Shown: piece after piece, positions 7,648 through 15,624 of the stretch
How the letters are laid out: every line of letters starts with the position of its first letter
How positions within the stretch are numbered: position 1 is the first letter of the stretch
Assembly (NCBI RefSeq): GCF_030490285.1
Contig: NZ_CP129884.1
Coordinates: forward strand, 3,658,001-3,722,000
Reading direction: 5' to 3'
DNA length: 64,000 nucleotides
Origin: Methylomonas montana
GTDB lineage: Bacteria > Pseudomonadota > Gammaproteobacteria > Methylococcales > Methylomonadaceae
Notes under the pieces: model-generated
Told to the model about the DNA's origin: nothing
What the model saw: the letters and a program-made list of their open reading frames with translations, nothing else
Database searches by the model: none
Position numbers and translations under genes: made by a program

Positions 7648-10600
7648 ATGGTTTCAATAGTTACCGGAATGACACCAACGCAAATTTCAGCGTTGACCAC
7701 TACCCAGATCAAAGCGTTGAGCACGGCTGATTACCAAGCGATGACAACGGCTCAAATCCAAGCGATCACTAGTGACCAGATCACGGCCATCGAAACCAGA
7801 GACCTCGTCGTACTGAGTTCCGGACAAATAGAAGCGATACAGACATACAGCTTACAGTCCTTAGCAACCAGCCAACTCCAAGCTTTTACCTCGGGCCAAA
7901 TTCAAGCGCTCTCAACCGATCAAGTTCAAGCGCTAACCACAGATCAGATCGTTGCCTTGACCACATCACAGGTCAAAGGACTGGAGACTCGTGATCTTGC
8001 TTCTCTTTCCACCGATCAAATTGCCGCACTGGAAACACGCGACCTAGCTGCTTTGACCACTGCTCAGATTGGCGCCTTAACCACCGATCAGATCCAGGCG
8101 CTCAGCACCAACCAGATCGTGGCGCTGACCACCGCCCAGGTCAAGGCGTTGACCACCGATCAATTGACGGCACTGTCGACCGATCAAATCGGCGCGCTGG
8201 AAACCCGCGACGTGGCATCCTTGACCACCGCCCAGGTGTCGGCGTTGACCACCGATCAAATCCAGAGCGGCTTGAAAACAGCACAAGTCTCGGCGTTGAC
8301 CACCGCACAAGTGGCCGCCTTGACCAGCGATCAAGCTCAAGCCCTCAGCACCGACCAGATCGTAGCGCTCACCACCGCCCAAGTGAAGGCCTTGGAAACC
8401 GCCGACCTGGCCGCACTATCCACCGACCAAATCGGCGCGCTGGAAACGCGCGACCTGGCTGCTTTGACTACCGCCCAGATTGGTGCGTTGACCACCGACC
8501 AGATCCAATCACTGAGTACCGGGCAAGTCTCAGCATTGACAACGGCTCAGATCACCGCTTTTTCGACCGATCAAATCCAGGCGCTCAGCACTAACCAAAT
8601 CGTGGCATTGAGTACGGCACAGACTAAGGCACTGGAACTAGCCGATCTGGCCGCATTATCTACCGACCAAATTGCCGCACTGGAAACGCGCGACCTGGCG
8701 TCATTGACCACCGCTCAGATTGGCGTGTTGACCACCGATCAGCTCCAGGCACTTAGCACCGACCAGATCGTGGCGCTGACCACTGCCCAGGTTAAAGCTT
8801 TGACCACGGCTCAATTATCGGCACTGTCGACGGATCAAATCGGCGCGCTGGAAACCCGGGACGTGGCGTCCTTGACCACCGCCCAGGTAGCCGCCTTAAC
8901 GACCGATCAAATCCAAAGCGGCCTGAGTACGGCACAAGTCTCGGCCTTGACCACCGCACAAGTGGCCGCCTTGACCACCGATCAAGCCCAAGCCCTCAGC
9001 ACCAACCAGATCGTGGCGCTCACCACCGCTCAAGTGAAGGCGTTGGAAACCGCCGACCTGGCCGCGTTATCTACCGACCAAATCGGTGCGCTGGAAACGC
9101 GCGACCTGGCTGCTTTGACCACTGTTCAGATTGGTGTATTGACCACCGATCAGATCCAGGCGCTCAGCACCAACCAGATCGTGGCGCTGACCACCGCCCA
9201 GGTCAAGGCGTTGACCACCGATCAATTGACGGCACTGTCGACCGATCAAATCGGCGCGCTGGAAACCCGCGACGTGGCATCCTTGACCACCGCCCAGGTA
9301 GCCGCCTTAACGACCGATCAAATCCAAAGCGGCCTGAGTACGGCACAAGTATCGGCGTTGACCACCGCACAAGTGGCCGCCTTGACCAGCGATCAAGCCC
9401 AAGCCCTCAGCACCGACCAGATCGTGGCACTCACCACGGCTCAAGTGAAGGCCCTGGAAACCGCCGATCTGGCCGCATTATCTACCGACCAAATCGGCGC
9501 ACTGGAAACACGCGACCTAGCTGCTTTGACCACTGCTCAGATTGGCGCCTTAACCACCGATCAGATCCAGGCGCTCAGCACCAACCAGATCGTGGCGCTG
9601 ACCACCGCCCAGGTCAAGGCGTTGACCACCGATCAATTGACGGCACTGTCGACCGATCAAATCGGCGCGCTGGAAACCCGCGACGTGGCATCCTTGACCA
9701 CCGCCCAGGTGTCGGCGTTGACCACCGATCAAATCCAGAGCGGCTTGAAAACAGCACAAGTCTCGGCGTTGACCACCGCACAAGTGGCCGCCTTGACCAG
9801 CGATCAAGCTCAAGCCCTCAGCACCGACCAGATCGTAGCGCTCACCACCGCCCAAGTGAAGGCCTTGGAAACCGCCGACCTGGCCGCACTATCCACCGAC
9901 CAAATCGGCGCGCTGGAAACGCGCGACCTGGCTGCTTTGACTACCGCCCAGATTGGTGCGTTGACCACCGACCAGATCCAATCACTGAGTACCGGGCAAG
10001 TCTCAGCATTGACAACGGCTCAGATCACCGCTTTTTCGACCGATCAAATCCAGGCGCTCAGCACTAACCAAATCGTGGCATTGAGTACGGCACAGACTAA
10101 GGCACTGGAACTAGCCGATCTGGCCGCATTATCTACCGACCAAATTGCCGCACTGGAAACGCGCGACCTGGCGTCATTGACCACCGCTCAGATTGGCGTG
10201 TTGACCACCGATCAGCTCCAGGCACTTAGCACCGACCAGATCGTGGCGCTGACCACTGCCCAGGTTAAAGCTTTGACCACGGCTCAATTATCGGCACTGT
10301 CGACGGATCAAATCGGCGCGCTGGAAACCCGGGACGTGGCGTCCTTGACCACCGCCCAGGTAGCCGCCTTAACGACCGATCAAATCCAGAGCGGCCTGAG
10401 TACGGCACAAGTCTCGGCCTTGACCACCGCACAAGTGGCCGCCTTGACCACCGATCAAGCCCAAGCCCTCAGCACCAACCAGATCGTGGCGCTCACCACC
10501 GCTCAAGTGAAGGCACTGGAAACCGCCGATCTGGCCGCGTTATCTACCGACCAAATCGGCGCGCTGGAAACACACGACCTGGCTTCCTTGACCACTGCTC

Positions 10601-12051
10601 AGATTGGCGCCTTAACCACCGATCAGATCCAGGCGCTCAGCACCGACCAGATCGTGGCGCTGACCACCGCCCAGGTCAAGGCGTTGACCACCGATCAATT
10701 GACGGCACTGTCGACCGATCAAATCGGCGCACTGGAAACCCGCGACGTGGCATCCTTGACCACCGCCCAGGTAGCCGCCTTAACGACCGATCAAATCCAG
10801 AGCGGCTTGAAAACAGCACAAGTGTCGGCGTTGACCACCGCACAAGTGGCCGCGTTGACCAGCGATCAAGCCCAAGCCCTCAGCACCGACCAGATCGTGG
10901 CACTCACCACGGCTCAAGTGAAGGCACTGGAAACCGCCGATCTGGCCGCATTATCTACCGACCAAATCGGCGCGCTGGAAACTCGCGACCTAGCTGCTTT
11001 GACCACTGCTCAGATTGGCGCCTTAACCACCGATCAGATCCAGGCGCTCAGCACCAACCAGATCGTGGCGCTGACCACCGCCCAGGTCAAGGCGTTGACC
11101 ACCGATCAATTGACGGCACTGTCGACCGATCAAATCGGCGCGCTGGAAACCCGCGACGTGGCATCCTTGACCACCGCCCAGGTGTCGGCGTTGACCACCG
11201 ACCAAGTCCAAAGTGGCTTGAAAACGGCACAAATCGCAGCGATGCTTTACACTCAAGTTGCCGCCTTGACCACCGATCAAGCCCAAGCGCTGAACACCGA
11301 TCAAATTGTCTCCCTGACAACCGATCAGGTTAAGGCTCTGGAAACCGCCGACCTGGCCGCACTATCCACCGACCAAATCGGCGCACTGGAAACGCGCGAC
11401 CTGGCGGCTTTGACCACCGCTCAGATTAGCGCCTTGACCACTGATCAAATCCAGGCACTCAACACCGACCAGATCGTGGCGCTGAATACCGCGCAGGCCA
11501 AGGCGCTGACCACCGATCAGTTAGCAGCACTGTCGACCGATCAAATCGGCGCGCTGGAAACTCGCGACCTGGCGGCTTTGACCACCGCCCAGATATCGGC
11601 TTTGACCACCGACCAAGTCCAAAGCGGCTTGAAAACGGCACAAATCGCCGCGATGCTTTACACTCAAGTGGCCGCCTTGACCACCGATCAAGTCCAAGCA
11701 CTGAGCACCGACCAAATCGTGGCGCTGACCACGGCCCAAGTGAAGGCGCTGGAAACCGCCGACCTGGCCGCGCTATCCACCGACCAAATCGGCGCGCTGG
11801 AAACGCGTGACCTGGCTGCTTTGACAACTGCCCAAATTGGCGCTTTAACAACTGATCAAGTCCAGAGTGGTATCAGTACAACGCAAATCCCAGCATTGAC
11901 GACCTCTCAGATCGCCTCACTGACTACGGACCAAATCCAGGCACTCAGTACCGATCAGCTCAGCAATTTGACGACAACTCAGGTTCATGCGCTGACAACG
12001 GCTCAGGTGGCTGCCCTGTCAACAGATCAAATACAGTATTTGACTTTCTAG
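7648..12051 (+). CDS. Giant Thr/Ser-rich octapeptide-repeat protein, function unknown
   Basis: This is a 1467-residue protein of unknown function. The ATG at 7648 has AAGGGG 7 nt before it; an in-frame TTG two codons upstream is less likely. Nearly the whole chain is tandem octapeptides with consensus L-[TSE]-T-x-[QD]-[IVL]-x-[AS], about 180 copies, for example LTTAQVKA, LSTDQIGA, LETRDLAA. Octads are grouped into a 17-octad super-unit of 137 residues (one octad carries an extra Gly, IQSGL). I saw no Cys or Trp, no signal peptide, no membrane segment and no separate catalytic domain; it ends QYLTF. The T-x-x-Q pattern resembles a helix N-cap box, so a solenoid of very short helices is possible (inference). 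It lies inside a flagellin glycosylation island downstream of a FliA-type promoter. It could be a secreted or surface fibre, a glycosylated scaffold, or a cytoskeletal protein. Confidence 0.85.
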   Translation: MVSIVTGMTPTQISALTTTQIKALSTADYQAMTTAQIQAITSDQITAIETRDLVVLSSGQIEAIQTYSLQSLATSQLQAFTSGQIQALSTDQVQALTTDQIVALTTSQVKGLETRDLASLSTDQIAALETRDLAALTTAQIGALTTDQIQALSTNQIVALTTAQVKALTTDQLTALSTDQIGALETRDVASLTTAQVSALTTDQIQSGLKTAQVSALTTAQVAALTSDQAQALSTDQIVALTTAQVKALETADLAALSTDQIGALETRDLAALTTAQIGALTTDQIQSLSTGQVSALTTAQITAFSTDQIQALSTNQIVALSTAQTKALELADLAALSTDQIAALETRDLASLTTAQIGVLTTDQLQALSTDQIVALTTAQVKALTTAQLSALSTDQIGALETRDVASLTTAQVAALTTDQIQSGLSTAQVSALTTAQVAALTTDQAQALSTNQIVALTTAQVKALETADLAALSTDQIGALETRDLAALTTVQIGVLTTDQIQALSTNQIVALTTAQVKALTTDQLTALSTDQIGALETRDVASLTTAQVAALTTDQIQSGLSTAQVSALTTAQVAALTSDQAQALSTDQIVALTTAQVKALETADLAALSTDQIGALETRDLAALTTAQIGALTTDQIQALSTNQIVALTTAQVKALTTDQLTALSTDQIGALETRDVASLTTAQVSALTTDQIQSGLKTAQVSALTTAQVAALTSDQAQALSTDQIVALTTAQVKALETADLAALSTDQIGALETRDLAALTTAQIGALTTDQIQSLSTGQVSALTTAQITAFSTDQIQALSTNQIVALSTAQTKALELADLAALSTDQIAALETRDLASLTTAQIGVLTTDQLQALSTDQIVALTTAQVKALTTAQLSALSTDQIGALETRDVASLTTAQVAALTTDQIQSGLSTAQVSALTTAQVAALTTDQAQALSTNQIVALTTAQVKALETADLAALSTDQIGALETHDLASLTTAQIGALTTDQIQALSTDQIVALTTAQVKALTTDQLTALSTDQIGALETRDVASLTTAQVAALTTDQIQSGLKTAQVSALTTAQVAALTSDQAQALSTDQIVALTTAQVKALETADLAALSTDQIGALETRDLAALTTAQIGALTTDQIQALSTNQIVALTTAQVKALTTDQLTALSTDQIGALETRDVASLTTAQVSALTTDQVQSGLKTAQIAAMLYTQVAALTTDQAQALNTDQIVSLTTDQVKALETADLAALSTDQIGALETRDLAALTTAQISALTTDQIQALNTDQIVALNTAQAKALTTDQLAALSTDQIGALETRDLAALTTAQISALTTDQVQSGLKTAQIAAMLYTQVAALTTDQVQALSTDQIVALTTAQVKALETADLAALSTDQIGALETRDLAALTTAQIGALTTDQVQSGISTTQIPALTTSQIASLTTDQIQALSTDQLSNLTTTQVHALTTAQVAALSTDQIQYLTF
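8025..9041 (+). repeat. Copy 1 of a 1.0-kb near-identical internal duplication
   Basis: This segment of the repeat-protein gene matches 9498-10514 at a constant offset of 1473 bp (491 codons). Line-by-line reading showed one mismatch (8916 A versus 10389 G). Identity stops sharply at both ends (8024 and 9042), indicating a recent in-frame duplication or gene conversion. Confidence 0.85.
9498..10514 (+). repeat. Copy 2 of the 1.0-kb internal duplication
   Basis: This is the partner of 8025-9041, same orientation and in frame. The flanking octads, outside the block, are related but differ at many synonymous sites. Such a long direct repeat could expand or contract by recombination and could also cause assembly errors. 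Confidence 0.85.
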
Positions 12052-12071
12052 GCAAGCTACTCGAAGCTGCT

Positions 12072-12116
12072 CATAGCGCACATCCGGTGAGATTCAAATC
12101 ACCGGATGCCGCTATG
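12072..12116 (+). terminator. Hairpin terminator after the repeat-protein gene
   Basis: The inverted repeat CATCCGGTGA / TCACCGGATG (12081-12090, 12099-12108) is extended outward, past small bulges, by CATAGCG / CGCTATG. It lies 20 nt after the stop codon and is followed by GGGCATTTT. The T-tract is weak, so termination is probable but may be partial, with read-through to the glycosyltransferase gene. Confidence 0.65.
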
Positions 12117-12170
12117 GGCATTTTCCGCCTGATGCCCGATCTACTCTTCATCAACCGTTAGTGAGTCACC

Positions 12171-14006
12171 GTGTCGTTTACCGAAGTTGATTTTAACTCT
12201 GTGCTACTGCATGCATGGAAGGGGGAGCTCGATTTTGGTCAATTATTGAATTGTGCGGAGCAATTGCAAACTCACAGTTTAGCGCCTCTCGCTGCCGTGC
12301 TTTACCAAACATGGTTGCGACGCAACCAAACGCCCTATAACCATTTAGTCTGCTTCAATCTGGGCACAGTGCTTTTCAATGAAGGCGACTTATCCGGTGC
12401 AAAAGATGTCTATATTCAAGCCATCCAGATGGCACCGGCATTTGCGCAACCCCACTTCAATCTGGGTTTGACTTACGAGCGCATGGGGCAGGCCGATGCG
12501 GCCATCACCGAATGGCGCTGGATCGATGACAATATTCCGCCCAATCATTCAGAACATAGATCATTACTATTACTCGCATTGAACAATCTAGGCCGCTTAC
12601 TCGAAGCAAATAAGCAATATGCCAGTGCACTTGATTATTTGACTAAAAGTCTCGCGATCAAACCCCTTCAGCCGGACGTGCTGCATCACTGGGTATTTCT
12701 GCGGGAAAGACTGTGTGCTTGGCCTGTATATGCCTCATTACCTGGCATAAAACCCGAGCTGATGCGTCAGTCGACTTCCGCGCTTGCCATGCTCAGCCTA
12801 TCCGACGATCCGGAAGCGCAACTTTCCGCTGCGCGAAATTTTGTCAAAAACAAGATCAACTCGAATGTTCCCACGTTGGCTTCGCCAAAAGCATACGGTC
12901 ACAAGAAAATACGCATCGCCTATTGCTCATCCGATTTTTGTTTGCATCCGGTAGCCATGTTGACCGCCGAGTTATTCGAACTTCACGATAGGGAAAATTT
13001 CGAAATTTATGGTTATTGCTGGACGCAACAAGGTCATTCGCCCCTCCGCCAGCGGATCATAGACGCCATGGATCACTTTGAACGTATCGACACTATCAGC
13101 GATAGAGAAGCGGCCGAGCTAATTCGAAGACACGAAATCGACATTCTCGTTGACCTACAAGGACAAACGCTGGGCGCGCGCGCCAATTTACTTGCTTATC
13201 GGCCAGCACCAATTCAGATCACCTATCTTGGATTACCGGCAACAACCGGACTGCCGTCGATAGATTACGTCATTGCCGACCGTTTCCTGATTCCTGAGGA
13301 ATACGCAGATTATTATTCAGAAAAGCCGCTGTATATGCCCGACGTGTACCAGGTGAGCGACCGGCAACGGCAAAACGCCCCTATTCCGAGCAGGGAGAGC
13401 TGTAATCTGCCTCCGCAAGGCTTCGTTTTCTGTTCGTTCAACAACAACTACAAGTACACGCCGGAAATTTTTGACCGCTGGATGAACATTCTACGGCGCG
13501 CGCCTGATAGCGTACTGTGGTTGCTTGCTGACAACCCGTGGGCCGAGATTAATTTGAGAAACGAAGCCAAAACTCGCGGCATCGATCCTGAGCGTCTAAT
13601 CTTCGCATCAAGGGCGTCTCCCGATCAGTATCTGGCTCGCTTTGCCGTAGCCGATTTGTTCCTTGATACCTTTCCGTTCAACGCTGGCACCACCGCCAAT
13701 GATGCCTTATGGATGGGCCTACCGGTATTAACTCGCAGTGGCCGCTCCTTCGCTTCACGCATGGCCGGCGCTCTATTAACGGCGGCAGATTTATCTGAAT
13801 TGGTGACTGATAATATGCACGATTATGAAGATAAAGCTGTTGCGTTAGCTCAAGCACCCGACCAATGCTTGCGCATCAAGGAACATTTGCAGCATGTCAG
13901 ATCCAACGGAGTCCTGTTCGACACGCCGCGCTTCGTGCAGAATCTCGAACAACATTTCAAGCACCTAATTGACGAGTTGAATCCTGACCAAACATCTCGC
14001 AGGTAA
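12171..14006 (+). CDS. TPR-containing GT41 (SPINDLY/OGT-type) glycosyltransferase
   Basis: The 611-residue soluble protein has TPR repeats at about 60-175 (FNLGTVLFNEGDLSGAKDVY; HFNLGLTYERMGQADAAI) and a GT41 catalytic region from about 245. That region shows SSDFCLHPVAMLTAELFELH at about 250, FNNNYKYTPEIFDRWMNIL near 420 and DTFPFNAGTTANDALWMGLP near 500, the last being the nucleotide-sugar-binding segment. GT41 enzymes transfer sugars to Ser/Thr of proteins; related TPR-transferases such as FlmG of Caulobacter modify flagellin. The GTG start at 12171 is the first plausible one. It follows the Thr/Ser-rich repeat gene on the same strand and is convergent with the next gene. Donor and acceptor are not shown by the sequence. 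Confidence 0.88.
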   Translation: MSFTEVDFNSVLLHAWKGELDFGQLLNCAEQLQTHSLAPLAAVLYQTWLRRNQTPYNHLVCFNLGTVLFNEGDLSGAKDVYIQAIQMAPAFAQPHFNLGLTYERMGQADAAITEWRWIDDNIPPNHSEHRSLLLLALNNLGRLLEANKQYASALDYLTKSLAIKPLQPDVLHHWVFLRERLCAWPVYASLPGIKPELMRQSTSALAMLSLSDDPEAQLSAARNFVKNKINSNVPTLASPKAYGHKKIRIAYCSSDFCLHPVAMLTAELFELHDRENFEIYGYCWTQQGHSPLRQRIIDAMDHFERIDTISDREAAELIRRHEIDILVDLQGQTLGARANLLAYRPAPIQITYLGLPATTGLPSIDYVIADRFLIPEEYADYYSEKPLYMPDVYQVSDRQRQNAPIPSRESCNLPPQGFVFCSFNNNYKYTPEIFDRWMNILRRAPDSVLWLLADNPWAEINLRNEAKTRGIDPERLIFASRASPDQYLARFAVADLFLDTFPFNAGTTANDALWMGLPVLTRSGRSFASRMAGALLTAADLSELVTDNMHDYEDKAVALAQAPDQCLRIKEHLQHVRSNGVLFDTPRFVQNLEQHFKHLIDELNPDQTSRR

Positions 14007-14059
14007 CCAAGTCTCGCAAATATCTACCGGATAAAACGCGAAGGTATTGTGTTAAGAAA

Positions 14060-15559
14060 TCATATCGCCACTGCCCGCACCGCATACTGGAACGCCATGG
14101 CGTCTTTCTCCGCTTGTTCCGGATCATGCCCGCTGGCGATTGCCATTGCCCGAATATGTGGCATGTACTTGTCTCCGCCTGGAAAATTAAATACTCTTGA
14201 TACCGCCGACTCAATTCGAAAACCGTTTGATTCAAACATTTCGAAAATTGTCTTGCGGGTAAAAAACCGCAGATGAGTTCGATCAAACAGTCCGCTATCT
14301 TCGTACCTAAACTCGCCGATGTTGAGTCTGGCTTGAAAACTCCAATGTTGCGCGTTGGGTATGCAAGCAATCACAGCATTGCCTTGCGTCATTCGAGACC
14401 TGAGTTTTCGCAGTACTAGCCAAGGATCACGCAAATGCTCAAGTACGTCACCAAATACCCAAACATCTGAAGGAAACAAAGTATCTAGTTCGACATCGGT
14501 CATTTTTTCGATGTCAGCGCATAACGCCTGACGACACACCTGCTGAGCAATCGCGACATTGTCGTCGTCAATATCGATACCAATCCAATGGCAATCCGGA
14601 CTGGTTTTCAGGTATTCCTTGGCTAGCGTTCCACGCATGCAACCGACTTCCACCACTTTGTCCAGTTTGGGTGGCAACATAGCCAATATCGAATCGTTGA
14701 ATAAGTCGTGCGCGGGAGTTTGTTTCATATGAGAACCTTGTGGATTTGCTTGGGGTATTTTCTGAAATACTTGCTGCCGAATTTGATTGTAAGCTGCAGC
14801 ATATTCAGGAAAACCTTGCTGATTCATCGCAATTTTCAGCGCATCACTGATTATTGCCTGGTGTTTAAACTGTCCCAGTTGATTGGACCAACTCATTGTA
14901 AAGGGATTACAGATTTCGGTTTTCCAGGTATTGTCACTTAATAGCAGCGAAGCGACCCCTTCGACAACAAACACTTTACGCGCTACTGCTCCGGGATAAG
15001 CGGTTTTATGCGATAGCTGTTGGGTCAATTCATCTTCGCCATTCGGCTGCTCGGCTATGGCGAAAAGTTTTTCGGTTATCTCCAGCCAAGTTCGCCAAAA
15101 GCACGGTTTAGCCACGAAATAATTGCTGAAGACAATGTTTCGGGAATCCATAACCAACGTCTGCAAATCAACGGCGAAGCCAATTCGGTCAAAAAACTGC
15201 TGACAAGTCGCCATTGCGCCTGGATCGGAAACGTTGCTGCCTTCAAACACGTTCCTAAAAAAAGCACCGATATCCGGTTGCGGGCTAAACAGAAAAACAT
15301 CCGTATCATCTGCTCCGGCCTCGATAAATGACATGACATCACGATAAGACATGCCTGTCTTATCGCGAAAGCGCGGCGAAAAAAAGCCGTAATAAGCTGA
15401 CTCATCGAGAGCAGGGGAATCTTGGAAGTACTTGCGTATCGGCCAATACTCAAACCAATCCGGACGTTCGTTGGCGGTATTGTCGAACAGTAAATACCCC
15501 TCTTCCATTGAATCTAACGTTTTGGGGGAATAAGCGATGTGATAGAGAAAAGCCTTCAT
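14060..15559 (-). CDS. SAM-dependent methyltransferase with an unrecognised N-terminal domain
   Basis: This is a two-part 499-residue protein. Residues about 285-499 form a class I methyltransferase: motif I VVEVGCMRGTLAKEYL (about 300), acidic GIDIDDDN, then VWVFGDVLEHLRDPW (about 370) and RTHLRFFTRKTIFEMF, the Methyltransf_11/23 pattern common in sugar and lipid modification clusters. Residues 1-270 are not assigned; they have a Rossmann-like beginning (MKAFLYHIAYSPKTLDSM) and an FFSPRFRDKTGMS motif seen, to my memory, in polysaccharide-cluster proteins. It lies 65 nt downstream of the GT41-GT2 fusion, same strand, probably same operon. A role in methylating a glycan is inferred from context. 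Confidence 0.75.
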   Translation of the reverse strand: MKAFLYHIAYSPKTLDSMEEGYLLFDNTANERPDWFEYWPIRKYFQDSPALDESAYYGFFSPRFRDKTGMSYRDVMSFIEAGADDTDVFLFSPQPDIGAFFRNVFEGSNVSDPGAMATCQQFFDRIGFAVDLQTLVMDSRNIVFSNYFVAKPCFWRTWLEITEKLFAIAEQPNGEDELTQQLSHKTAYPGAVARKVFVVEGVASLLLSDNTWKTEICNPFTMSWSNQLGQFKHQAIISDALKIAMNQQGFPEYAAAYNQIRQQVFQKIPQANPQGSHMKQTPAHDLFNDSILAMLPPKLDKVVEVGCMRGTLAKEYLKTSPDCHWIGIDIDDDNVAIAQQVCRQALCADIEKMTDVELDTLFPSDVWVFGDVLEHLRDPWLVLRKLRSRMTQGNAVIACIPNAQHWSFQARLNIGEFRYEDSGLFDRTHLRFFTRKTIFEMFESNGFRIESAVSRVFNFPGGDKYMPHIRAMAIASGHDPEQAEKDAMAFQYAVRAVAI

Positions 15560-15624
15560 TTAATTCGTAATTGCATGCATATTGAGTAATTGACAACTGT
15601 TGCGTGTTGATGACCAAAAGTAAG

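Noticed and set aside
8077-11851. Several minus-strand open frames (60-130 codons, Gly/Gln/Arg-rich) inside the repeat gene
   Set aside because: They recur with the same offset as the repeats (for example 8077 and 9550) and arise because the antisense of the octad codons lacks stops; no ribosome sites.
7648-12051. Dense 24-nt periodic repeats that could look like a CRISPR array or satellite DNA
   Set aside because: There are no unique spacers, the period is a multiple of three, and one uninterrupted frame spans the region with a ribosome site; it is a coding repeat.
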